DNA of 64,000 nt from Halobellus limi (GTDB taxonomy: Archaea > Halobacteriota > Halobacteria > Halobacteriales > Haloferacaceae): positions 1,550,001-1,614,000 of the forward strand of contig NZ_CP031311.1 in NCBI RefSeq assembly GCF_004799685.1, given 5' to 3'. This document shows, in pieces, positions 26,801-34,442 of this stretch; positions within the stretch are counted from its first letter, which is position 1, and every line of letters begins with the position of its first letter. Below the pieces are notes generated by a model. It made no database searches. It saw only the letters and a list, made by a program, of their open reading frames with translations, and had not been told where the DNA came from. The translations under genes and the position numbers were made by a program.

Positions 26801-29800
26801 GGACCCGACGGGAAACTGTACCTTTCCACCGGGGAGCAGTTTACGGCCTCCCGAGCACAGGACCTGAGTTCGACCGGAGGCAAGATCATTCGGATCAACA
26901 AGGACGGCTCGATCCCGTCCGATAACCCGTACGTCGACGACGGCGATCCGAATACCCGCGGTGACATCTGGGCTTCCGGGCTGCGCAACCCCTTCCGTGC
27001 GGAGTGGGACCACCAGACCGACCGGTTTTTCGTCGCCGAAGTCGGTCTGGACACCGCCGAGGACATCCACCTCGGGAAGAAGGGGGCCAACTACGGCTGG
27101 CCCGACTGTGAAGGCGAGTGCAGCGATCCGGCCTACGACGATCCGATCTACACGTACGGCCACGACGTCGGTGGATCAATCACCGGCGGTGACTTCTATC
27201 GCGGATCTCAGTTCCCCAGCGAGTACGAGGGTGCGTACTTCTACGGTGACTACGTCGCCGGCTGGATCAAGTACCTGACTTTCGACTCGGACGGAAACGT
27301 CACCGGAAGCTACGACTTCAAGAGCGACGCGAACAACGTCGTCGAGATCGACCAGGGCCCCGACGGGTCGCTCTACTACATCGATATCACCGGTTCGATC
27401 CACCGCGTCTCCTTCCAGCCCGCCGAGGAGGGAAGTGCCAGCCTTTCGCTCAACGAGGGCAACAGCAACATCGACACGAGCACCTGGAAGAGCGGCGCAG
27501 TCGAGATCGAAAACACCGGCGACAAGCAGATCGAGTCGGTGACGTTCGACCTCTCGACCGCCGCTATGCCCGATATCGTCTTCGGGCCACTGACCGACAG
27601 TGGGACACCCGGCAACGCGGTCAAGGACGCCTCGGGCGCGGGTGGATTCCAGACGTCGTACAGCGAGCCGCACGACGGCAACCCCGACGACGGCTACGAT
27701 CAGCTGACGTTCACCTACGATGACTTCCAGCCTGGCGAAACGTTCACCGTCTCGCTGGACACCGACGCCCTGAGCGTCAAGGGCGCGACGCCGATCCAGC
27801 AGGGACTCGAGATTTCCGGTCTCGAAACGACGGGGACCACCGTCACTATCGAGTACGCCGATGGAACGACGCAGACGACGACGCCGTTCAGCGACGGTAG
27901 CGCGGCTGGCGCTGTCGCAACTGCGAAATCGGACGTGCCGGCGGCACCGAGTCTCGGTGTCGAGGAAGTGACGCTGGACGGGGGGGCGCTCGACGCTCGA
28001 CACAGCGCGGCGACCGTCGCCTCGGCCCAGCAGACCGTCGAGGTCAGTGGGGAGCCCAACTCGACCGTTCGAGTGCTTCGCTTCGAAGGTGAACTCAACC
28101 TCGAAGACGTGAGCGGCTACGACCTCGAATCCTACGAGGCGAATCGGATCCTGAACTTCGACGAACAGACGGTCACCCTCGACGAGAACGGTGAGGCGAC
28201 CGTCGACGTGACGCTCTCGAACAGCAGCGCGGCCGGCGGCCTCAACTACATCGTCGCGGTGGGCGAGGACGCGCAGGGCGACACCGGACTCACGTCGGAC
28301 CCGATCGTCCTTGATTACGACCCCGACGCCGCTCAGCCGTCGGGCGGCGAGGCGACAGTCGCCATCACGACGACCGAGGCGGCCTTCCCGGAGGGGATGG
28401 TCACGCTGCAGGACGCGACCACCTATTTCGAGGACTCGGTCCAGATCACCAACACCGGCGACCAGCAGATCGAGTCGCTCACCATCGACAAGAGCACGTC
28501 GCTGATCGAGAATATGGTCTACGATCCGACCGGGTGTGCCGGTGACGGCGGGTGCAACCCCGGCGCTACCGACATCCGGATCGTGAATGAGAACGGCGCT
28601 GTTCTGACCAGCCACGAGTTCCAGAAGCCGGTCAACGGCGTCGACGGAACCGACGGGTACAAGGCGTTGCATATGAAGTTCGACGACTTCGACCCCGGTG
28701 AGACGGTCACCTACGCGTCCGACGGCGACCCGAACACCATCAAGGGCGGCGGCGGCCAGCAGTCTGTTCTCGCCGGCCCCGAGTCCGGCATCGATCTCAC
28801 GGGCACGACCGTCACCGCGTCGTTCGCCGACGGCACGACTGCGTCCTCGGGCACCTTCAACGAGGGCAGTCTCGCCGGCTCGACCGGCGTCGCGCGAGCG
28901 AACGCCCCTGACGCACCCAGCATCGACGCGCAGAACCTGACCCTCCAGGCGACGACCCTCTCGGACAGACACACCGCCGCGACCGTCGCCGACGCCGACC
29001 AGACCATCGAGATCAGCGGCCCGCCCGGCGAGACGGTGCGGCTGATGCACGCGGAGGCGACGCTCCTGCTGGAGGACGTTCCGACCTACGACGGCACGCC
29101 GGGCTACGACATCGAACCCTACGAGGCGAACAATGTCGAGAACTACACGATCACGGACGTCCAAATCGACCAGAACGGTGAGGCCACCGTCGACGCAACG
29201 CTCACCAACCTGACTGGTGAGCTGACCTCGCCCGCGGACAAGAGCGGGTTCAACTACTTCGTCGCCACCGTTCAGGGCGACGACGGCCACGCGGGGACGG
29301 CCTCGAACGTGGTCATCCTGAAGCTAGAGGAAGGCTCGCAAACGCCCAGCATCCAGCCGGTCGACGACCAGTTCCTCACCGAGGGCGACTCGACGACCGT
29401 AACGGTCGAGGCGACCGATCCCAACGGTGACGCGCTGACGCTGTCGGCGTCGAACCTCCCGGACTTCGCGAGCTTCACCGACAACGGCGACGGCACGGGA
29501 ACGCTGACGTTATCGCCGCAGACCGATGACGCGGGGAACTACGACCTCACGCTGTCGGCCTCCGACGGCGAGCACACGACGACCCAGCAGGTGACCGTCG
29601 GCGTGAGCGAACCCGGTGCCGACCAGGTCGTCCACCGCCTGCACGCAGGGAGCGGCACGATCAGTGCGATCGACGGCGGCCCTGACTGGGGATCGGATTC
29701 CCAGTATATGACGACGGCGGGAGATACGTCAGACTGGACGGGTACGACCTACACGGTCGGACCCTCGGTCCCGGCGAGTACTCCCGACGCCGTGTTCGAG

Positions 29801-31708
29801 ACGGAGCGCTACCCCACCGGCGGGAGCACGATTGACTACGACTTGCCGGTTACCCAAGGTGAGACCTACGAGGTCCGTCTGTACTTCATCGAACAGTACA
29901 GCGATACGCAGAACCCCGGTGATCGGGTGTTCGACGTCACGATCGACGGCCAGACGGTGCTGAACGACTACGACGTCGTCGCCGACGTCGGCTACAAGAA
30001 CGCGACGATGGAGTCCTTCGAGGTGACCGCCGACGACGGGACTTTGGATCTCTCGTTCTCGCAGGCGAGTGGCGCCTCTCCGTTTATGTACGGAGTCGAA
30101 GTCGTGAAATCGGGGGCCAGTAACCAGGCCCCGAACGCCTCGTTAACTGCCTCGTCCACGTCCGTTGAGACCAGCCAAACCGTCGACTTCGACGCGGCCG
30201 GATCGAGCGACCCCGACGGGTCGATCGCGAGCTACGAGTGGGACTTCGACGACGGGACCACGGCCACGGGTCCGACCCCCTCGCACAGCTACGACAGCGC
30301 GGGTACCTACACCGTCGAAGTGACCGTCACCGACGACGGCGGTGCGACCGACACCGCCACCACGACGGTCACGGTCACCGAGTCGACGACGTCGTCGATC
30401 CTCTACCGTCTGAACGCCGGCGGTCCGGAGATCGCGGCGATCGACGGCGGCCCCGACTGGGAGAGCGACAACACCACCCAGCCGAGCCAGCACATCATCG
30501 ACGACGGCAGTGTGGGCACGACAAACTGGCTGACGTTCGAGAACGGGCCGCTGAACTACGATGTCGGGGCGGCAGTTCCCGCGAGCACGCCGGACGCCGT
30601 CTTCGAGTACGAACGGTACGCCACCGACGACGAACTGGCGTACTCGTTCCCGGTCACGCAGGGCGAGACCTACGAGGTCCGCCTGTACTACATCGAACAG
30701 TACGAATCGGCGAACGGATCGTCTGACCGCGTGATAGACGTGACGGTGGAGGGGCAGACGGTACTCAACGACTACGACACCTCCAACGAGGTCGGATTCA
30801 AGAACGGGACGATGGAGAGCGCAGAGGTCACTGCCGACGACGGCACGCTTGACCTCACGATCGCCGACGTCAGCGACGAAAACAGCGCGAATCTCTTCGC
30901 TATTGAAGTGCTGGAAGCGACCGGTGGGGCGGCGAATCAGGCACCGAACGCGTCGGTCACCGCGTCGGCGACGGATGTCGAGACCGGCGAATCGATCGAC
31001 TTCGACGCGTCGGCATCGAGCGATCCCGACGGCTCGATCGCGAGCTACGAGTGGGACTTTGACGGCGACGGGACGACCGACGCCACGGGCGCACAGGCGT
31101 CGCACGCCTTCCAGAGCGCCGGCACCTATCAGGTGAACCTCACCGTCACGGACGATGCCGGCGCGACCGCCTCGGCTCAGCAGACCATCTCGGTCAGCGA
31201 ACCGGCGTCGTCGAACGTCGTCTACCGGGTCAACACGGGTGGCTCGGAGGTTTCGGTCTCCGACGAACCGAACTGGGAGAACGACTCGAGCTACCTCCTC
31301 ACCAACGGGGGAGTGACAACCCACGACACCCAGTTCAATGTCACCGACAGCGTCCCGACGGGGACGTCTGAGCAGATCTTCGTCACCGAGCGGTGGCCGT
31401 CCTCCGGTTCCACCCTCGACTACGAGTTCTCGGTGACGCAGGGTGAGACCTACGAGGTCCGGCTGTACTTCATCGAGCAGTGGGCCCCCAATGACCAGGA
31501 AGGGACGCGGATCTTCGACGTCACCGCCGAGGGCCAGACGGTCCTGAACGACTATGACATTATGACCGACGTGGGCTTCGACAATGCGACGATGAAGTCC
31601 TTCGAGGTGACCGCCGACGACGGCACCCTCGACATCTCGCTCACGAAGGACGGCGGGAGTGCCAATCCGTTCGTGTACGGAATCGAGATCGTCGAGAAGG
31701 AGAGTTGA
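20819..31708 (+). CDS. Giant secreted protein: two glucose/sorbosone dehydrogenase, seven malectin-like, six PKD domains
   Basis: A 3629-residue exported protein with a Sec signal (1-30). Domain order by approximate residue: GSDH propeller 94-439, Ig-like 440-537, malectin 538-703, PKD 705-795, malectin 796-975, a GSDH-associated Ig plus beta repeat 976-1174, dockerin-like 1175-1240, PKD 1240-1329, malectin 1329-1499, PKD 1500-1591, malectin 1591-1763, PKD 1763-1856, second GSDH 1856-2201, two unrecognised modules 2201-2839, Ig 2840-2933, then malectin-PKD-malectin-PKD-malectin to the end. Propeller motifs YHHGGGLDFGPDGKLYL, GLRNPFRAEWD and GANYGWPDCEG occur in both copies. The family suggests PQQ-dependent sugar oxidation, with carbohydrate binding by the malectins. 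There is no C-terminal anchor, so retention may depend on partners. It is the first gene of a five-gene cluster. Confidence 0.88.
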   Translation: MTDKTRIRLLAVLAAMFMITSPMAGVAGASAVSDAGMSHAVGSDQVKQPQLDPPIPDDSADAASQTETQQRAIQPVEEQAAIQTSGELAEIQPSGFDKETVLSGLNQPTATTFLPDGRMLLLQKGGEVLIVNPDTGATSPYMSITDLDTAGEEGLIDITLDPNFQQNNYIYIYYTPESSGKNRIARFTHQENGGGLQSTADPSSEFVVWEDNSERKSNYHHGGGLDFGPDGKLYLTIGEEVDGNQAQDLTEAGGSVIRVNKDGTIPQDNPFVDGPGGNVDAIWAYGLRNPFRAEWDLQAENPRYYIAEVGGNDQATAQEDLHIGEKGANYGWPDCEGACDNPDYTDALYTYSHEGSGASITGGVVYHGDQFPSQYEGTYFFADYVRGWMKYLTFDSSGEVQSVNTFDDNAGAVVEIDQGPDGSLYYLDIASGTLQKVSYDATTDAEPTLDSIGTTFVDEGQTKQVTVSASDADGDPLTLSAENLPGFASFTDNGDGTGTLTLAPQSGEAGQYQATVSVSDGDDTDSETFTISVLEPGMDQVAYRVHAGAGTIAAVDNGPDWESDTTYMQTLGDTSDWSGTTYTVDDSVPASTPDAVFETERWPSSGSTIEYDFPVTQGETYEVRLYFIEQYSEAQDVGDRVMDVSLEGQTVLNDYDIVADAGYKTGTMQNFTVTASDGTLDLSFDQDGGTHNPLMYGVEIVKQSPDNDQPTASFTYSPSDPTTGESVSFDAAGSSDSDGSIQSYDWDFDGDGTTDATGESVSHTFASSGDQTVELTVTDDGGATATATQTVSVSSTQQGQQVLYRVSAGGPEIAVQNGPDWESDNGTAPSQYRVGGGDGATDWNSFTPDPPLQYDVGSAVPASTPDAVFEYERYGNDGSVDWEFPVTQGETYEVRLYFIEQYSEANGTGERVMDVSMEGQTVLNDYDVVAEVGYKNATMKSFEVTADDGNLDISVAQDGGDHNPNVFGVEVIQPGTDGANQPPEATIDAPADGSLFQAGDTINFSGSATDPEDGTLSGTDLEWTVRFLHNEHWHPYLDSVSGSSGSFTVPTSGHDFHDDTAYQINLTATDSQGATDTETVVVEPDKVDLTFDTQPSGLEIDIDSIPHTTPQVHDSLIGFEHTVSAPQTQCMDGTEYQFEGWSDGGAAQHTITVPNSDTTYTANYTAVGPCDGGDSTIAQAVASQNAPADQIDLQEIQLAINWWSTSAEVPNTGGETISLQEIQQLINAWSTSATVGDGGDGNQAPDAAFTVSPSDPATDEQVSFDASGSSDSDGAIASYEWDFGDGTTATGASPSHAYDSAGTYTVTLTVTDDDGAIDTTTQQVTVSAPHTQYVVYRLNAGNSSVPAVDDGPDWENDTEYLQAAGQQSTPDTWGANYSVGNAVPDSTPDAIFESERWTDAGPIDYDIPVTAGETYEVRLYFIEQWSQAQNSGDRVMDVSMEGQTVLNDYDTVAEVGYKNATMETIEVTPQDGALDLTLTQDGGSAKPFVYGIEILTEGGEQVNQPPTAGFHVHDPVAGQSATYHSESTDSDGSIQSYEWDFDGDGTFEESTTNAQIQHTFDSGGDYDVTLKVTDDDGATDTATQTVTVASQSSEQIIYRVNTGGPELQATDGGPNWAVDNATDGSQSPYLVGDGDVTVHDTQFNVTDSVPQSTPDQIFVTERYVDQQMSWDFPATAGETYEVRLYYIEQWDPNAQEGARIFDVAAEGQTVQNDYDVMADVGFDNATMKSFTVTADDGTLDIDFSQDGGGAYPLIYGIEIIQQGDGGNVPPTASFSASTTSASSGQSISFDASGSNDPDGAIQSYAWDFDGDGTTDTTGPTASHAFSNVGTYTVELTVTDDGGATAMATEQISVTEPSDGTFQTEQMTSGLDQPVAMEVLPDDRMLILERGGDVLIAEEQGSSLSTSEYLSLSSVSTNGEQGLLGVTIDPDFQSNGYVYLYYTNENTDTNQISRVVHQENGGGLQSTADPTTETKIWNSSIQGDATYHHGGGLDFGPDGKLYLSTGEQFTASRAQDLSSTGGKIIRINKDGSIPSDNPYVDDGDPNTRGDIWASGLRNPFRAEWDHQTDRFFVAEVGLDTAEDIHLGKKGANYGWPDCEGECSDPAYDDPIYTYGHDVGGSITGGDFYRGSQFPSEYEGAYFYGDYVAGWIKYLTFDSDGNVTGSYDFKSDANNVVEIDQGPDGSLYYIDITGSIHRVSFQPAEEGSASLSLNEGNSNIDTSTWKSGAVEIENTGDKQIESVTFDLSTAAMPDIVFGPLTDSGTPGNAVKDASGAGGFQTSYSEPHDGNPDDGYDQLTFTYDDFQPGETFTVSLDTDALSVKGATPIQQGLEISGLETTGTTVTIEYADGTTQTTTPFSDGSAAGAVATAKSDVPAAPSLGVEEVTLDGGALDARHSAATVASAQQTVEVSGEPNSTVRVLRFEGELNLEDVSGYDLESYEANRILNFDEQTVTLDENGEATVDVTLSNSSAAGGLNYIVAVGEDAQGDTGLTSDPIVLDYDPDAAQPSGGEATVAITTTEAAFPEGMVTLQDATTYFEDSVQITNTGDQQIESLTIDKSTSLIENMVYDPTGCAGDGGCNPGATDIRIVNENGAVLTSHEFQKPVNGVDGTDGYKALHMKFDDFDPGETVTYASDGDPNTIKGGGGQQSVLAGPESGIDLTGTTVTASFADGTTASSGTFNEGSLAGSTGVARANAPDAPSIDAQNLTLQATTLSDRHTAATVADADQTIEISGPPGETVRLMHAEATLLLEDVPTYDGTPGYDIEPYEANNVENYTITDVQIDQNGEATVDATLTNLTGELTSPADKSGFNYFVATVQGDDGHAGTASNVVILKLEEGSQTPSIQPVDDQFLTEGDSTTVTVEATDPNGDALTLSASNLPDFASFTDNGDGTGTLTLSPQTDDAGNYDLTLSASDGEHTTTQQVTVGVSEPGADQVVHRLHAGSGTISAIDGGPDWGSDSQYMTTAGDTSDWTGTTYTVGPSVPASTPDAVFETERYPTGGSTIDYDLPVTQGETYEVRLYFIEQYSDTQNPGDRVFDVTIDGQTVLNDYDVVADVGYKNATMESFEVTADDGTLDLSFSQASGASPFMYGVEVVKSGASNQAPNASLTASSTSVETSQTVDFDAAGSSDPDGSIASYEWDFDDGTTATGPTPSHSYDSAGTYTVEVTVTDDGGATDTATTTVTVTESTTSSILYRLNAGGPEIAAIDGGPDWESDNTTQPSQHIIDDGSVGTTNWLTFENGPLNYDVGAAVPASTPDAVFEYERYATDDELAYSFPVTQGETYEVRLYYIEQYESANGSSDRVIDVTVEGQTVLNDYDTSNEVGFKNGTMESAEVTADDGTLDLTIADVSDENSANLFAIEVLEATGGAANQAPNASVTASATDVETGESIDFDASASSDPDGSIASYEWDFDGDGTTDATGAQASHAFQSAGTYQVNLTVTDDAGATASAQQTISVSEPASSNVVYRVNTGGSEVSVSDEPNWENDSSYLLTNGGVTTHDTQFNVTDSVPTGTSEQIFVTERWPSSGSTLDYEFSVTQGETYEVRLYFIEQWAPNDQEGTRIFDVTAEGQTVLNDYDIMTDVGFDNATMKSFEVTADDGTLDISLTKDGGSANPFVYGIEIVEKES

Positions 31709-31712
31709 TAGT

Positions 31713-34199
31713 ATGAAGAAACGAACCACCCCGAACGGTTCTTCGGAGGAATCGGCGCGGAACGAGCATCGCATTAGTCGGAGAGACGTGCTTCGCGGAA
31801 CGTCGGCACTCGGCGTCGCCGGGATGGCGTCCAGTCTGACCGTTGGACGGGCCCAGGCGGCACCTGACGACACCACCTTCGTGAGCGTTCCGGATATGTA
31901 CAACTGGGACATCGCGAATCCTCAGTCCGGCTGGGAGGACGCGATCGACTGGTTCTTCAACCAGCTCACGTCCGTGGAAGGCGCCGAGTTCGCCCTCTCC
32001 GCGGGAGACATTATGGACGCCCGCTGGTGGTCCGACAAACAGCAGGTCGAGACGCTGGCAGACGAATACTGGGTCGGATACAAACAGCGATTCGAGAACA
32101 GCAACCTCCCGGTGTACGTCGCTCCGGGTGACCACGAGCGGGGCGACAACGACTGGCCCGACTGGAAGCTGGACCTGGTCCCCACGTTCGAACAGAAGTT
32201 CGTGGAGATCTTCGATCATCCCACGAACGGCCCGACGGGAAAGGAGGAACTGGCCTACTACTTCGTCGAGGACAACGCGCTGTTCGTCACGGTAGACACG
32301 TGGGAACTGAAGAACGGAGAGGTGCATCTGAGCGTTACCGGCGACCAGCTCACCTGGTTCGAGAACACCCTCTCGAACCACCAGGACAAGGACTTCATCG
32401 TCGTTCAGGGCCACGTACCAGTCATTCCCGGCGTCAACACCCGGAATTCGAGCGGCCTCTACCTGGAGGGGGGCCAGTCGTCCGCGTTCTGGCAGACGAT
32501 GAAGCAGTACGGTGTCGACGCCTACCTGTGTGGCGAACACCACGCCATCACCACCGACAAGGTCGACGGCATCTGGCAGATCGTTCACGGGTCCCTCTGG
32601 GGGACGCACACGAACCTGAACTACCTCGTGGGAACCGTGGGGTCGGACACGCTCGAACTCGAACTCAAGGAGTTCGACGTGAGTTACGGCGGTGGCTACA
32701 TCGACCACATCAATCGAGGCGATACGAACGCGCCCCGAGAGGAGGTCACGATCTCCGCCAGTGCCAAGCAGAACGGTCCCACCACTGTCGAGTCGATCAC
32801 GATCGACAGCTCGGCGCCCGACAACCCAGACAGCGGGGGTTGTCCGGTCACCAAAACCGTGCCCGACCTGACCGATAATGGGAACGACGGGACGATCGAA
32901 GGAAACGTGTCGCAGGTCTCTGCCTACGACGGCGACGGCTTGCAGTTCAACGACGGCGGGTACGTTACTGTCGCGGAGAGTCCCAGCATCGACGTAACGG
33001 ATCCGCCGTTCACGGTGGAGTGCTGGGTGAAACCCACCGACCCGAAAGCCGGCGGGAACGGGTACGAACCCTACGTCACGAAGGTCGGTGAAACAGGTCA
33101 GTACTCGCTCCACCGGACCTCCCTGGCGAACGACGCGAACGGCCAACTCGAATTCGCGGTCAGCTCCGAGGGAGAGTTCTACACGCCCCGGTCGCCCGTC
33201 CCCGACGACTGGCAGGGAACCTGGCATCACCTCGCCGGTGTGTACGACGGCAGCGCTGTCAAACTCTACGTCGACGGCGCGGAGAAAGACAGCGTCCCGT
33301 TCTCGGGAACGCTCGCGGACACGACGAGCCCGGTTGAAATCGGCCGTAACTTCGGAAATCCGACGCGGCAACTCACGGACGGAACGGTCGTCGACCGGGT
33401 TCGAATCCACCGGGCAGGACTCACTGCGAGCGAACTCGACCAGTCGGATCCTGCCGGGAGCGAAAACTCCGTCCTCTGGTTCGACTTCGAGTCGATCGAT
33501 ACCGACGCGACCGGTGCACCGACGAGCGACACGTATCTGAGTGATCTCGAGGCGATCGATTTCACTGTCGGCTACACCTTCGAGGATTTCGGCAGGGACG
33601 AGGCCGTCTCCGGCAACGCGCTACAGGTCGACGGACAGACGTACGACAAAGGTATCGGGACGCACGCGACCTCCGAGATACGATACTGCCTGGATCGGAA
33701 CGTTGCCCGGTTCCAGGCCCAGGTCGGTATGGACGAGAAAGGAGGCGAGTTCACCGGCGGAGCTGCAGGCGGAAACGGCGTCGTCTTCCGGGTGCTCGGT
33801 GACGGGCAGATCATCACCGAGGAGGGCCCGGTGACCCATCCTGAAGGACCAGTCTCCATCGATATCGACGTTTCCGACGTCAGCGTGCTCACGCTCGTCG
33901 CCGACGGCGGCGGCGATACCTCGTACGACCACGCCGACTGGTTGCAAGCGCGCGTCACGACCCAGACAGTCCCCGAGGCGATCGCGGGTCCGGACGGGAC
34001 GGTGGGCTTCCAGGAGGTCCAGGAGGCCATCAATATGTGGGCGAGAGAGGATCCCGTGCCGGGAACCGGTGGCGAGACCATCGGCTTCCAGCAGATACAG
34101 GAGATCATCAACCTCTGGTCGACCGGCGGCACCGTCGGCGACGACAGTGAAGCCACGTCGCAATCGTTGGCGTCGATGATCGGCCCGGGGGGTGAGTGA
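31713..34199 (+). CDS. Tat-exported metallophosphoesterase-like protein with LamG, NPCBM and dockerin-like modules
   Basis: An 828-residue protein. It has a Tat signal (SRRDVLRGTS, Arg pair 23-24, followed by a hydrophobic stretch to about 50) and a calcineurin-like phosphoesterase domain (about 52-335) with GDIMDAR, APGDHERG, VQGHVPVIPG and CGEHHAI. The usual GNHE and GHxH motifs are altered to GDHE and GEHH, and the first DxH motif is not clear, so metal binding may be changed. A LamG-type jelly roll (383-577, WHHLAGVYDG), an NPCBM carbohydrate-binding module (607-751, DKGIGTHATSEI) and a C-terminal dockerin-like module (753-813) follow. It starts 4 bases after the giant gene. It is probably a surface enzyme or lectin of the same complex. 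Confidence 0.85.
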   Translation: MKKRTTPNGSSEESARNEHRISRRDVLRGTSALGVAGMASSLTVGRAQAAPDDTTFVSVPDMYNWDIANPQSGWEDAIDWFFNQLTSVEGAEFALSAGDIMDARWWSDKQQVETLADEYWVGYKQRFENSNLPVYVAPGDHERGDNDWPDWKLDLVPTFEQKFVEIFDHPTNGPTGKEELAYYFVEDNALFVTVDTWELKNGEVHLSVTGDQLTWFENTLSNHQDKDFIVVQGHVPVIPGVNTRNSSGLYLEGGQSSAFWQTMKQYGVDAYLCGEHHAITTDKVDGIWQIVHGSLWGTHTNLNYLVGTVGSDTLELELKEFDVSYGGGYIDHINRGDTNAPREEVTISASAKQNGPTTVESITIDSSAPDNPDSGGCPVTKTVPDLTDNGNDGTIEGNVSQVSAYDGDGLQFNDGGYVTVAESPSIDVTDPPFTVECWVKPTDPKAGGNGYEPYVTKVGETGQYSLHRTSLANDANGQLEFAVSSEGEFYTPRSPVPDDWQGTWHHLAGVYDGSAVKLYVDGAEKDSVPFSGTLADTTSPVEIGRNFGNPTRQLTDGTVVDRVRIHRAGLTASELDQSDPAGSENSVLWFDFESIDTDATGAPTSDTYLSDLEAIDFTVGYTFEDFGRDEAVSGNALQVDGQTYDKGIGTHATSEIRYCLDRNVARFQAQVGMDEKGGEFTGGAAGGNGVVFRVLGDGQIITEEGPVTHPEGPVSIDIDVSDVSVLTLVADGGGDTSYDHADWLQARVTTQTVPEAIAGPDGTVGFQEVQEAINMWAREDPVPGTGGETIGFQQIQEIINLWSTGGTVGDDSEATSQSLASMIGPGGE

Positions 34200-34442
34200 G
34201 AGATGACAGAAGCGTCGGTTGTGCCGATGACGGCACGATTGAACCCCGGTATCGCTCGAGGACACCCGACGCCTCCTTTCCACGGTCTTCCCTCGCCACT
34301 GGCGACAGTTGCGTCCCGCTACGCCACTGTCTACCGCCCGAGAGAATCGTGGAGCGATCGATGCGCGAAGCTCACGACGAACGTTCCACACGACGCAGAC
34401 GAATTGAATGTCAAATAGATTAAACACCGACACGGAACCACA
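34200..34442. other. Intergenic spacer with probable internal promoter
   Basis: 243 bases without a convincing gene. An AT-rich stretch (tcaaatagattaaacacc, about 34413-34430) just before the ATG at 34443 could serve as a TATA element, so the last three genes may also be transcribed separately. Confidence 0.4.

Noticed and set aside
27176-29290. 704-codon open frame antisense to the giant gene
   Set aside because: It is opposite a continuous repeat-rich reading frame, and its composition is that of a GC-driven shadow.
31641-33410. Long open frame on the minus strand opposite the phosphoesterase gene
   Set aside because: It is Arg/Val/Asp-rich with no family motif and lies antisense to a clear gene with domains and a Tat signal. 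High GC content makes such antisense frames common.
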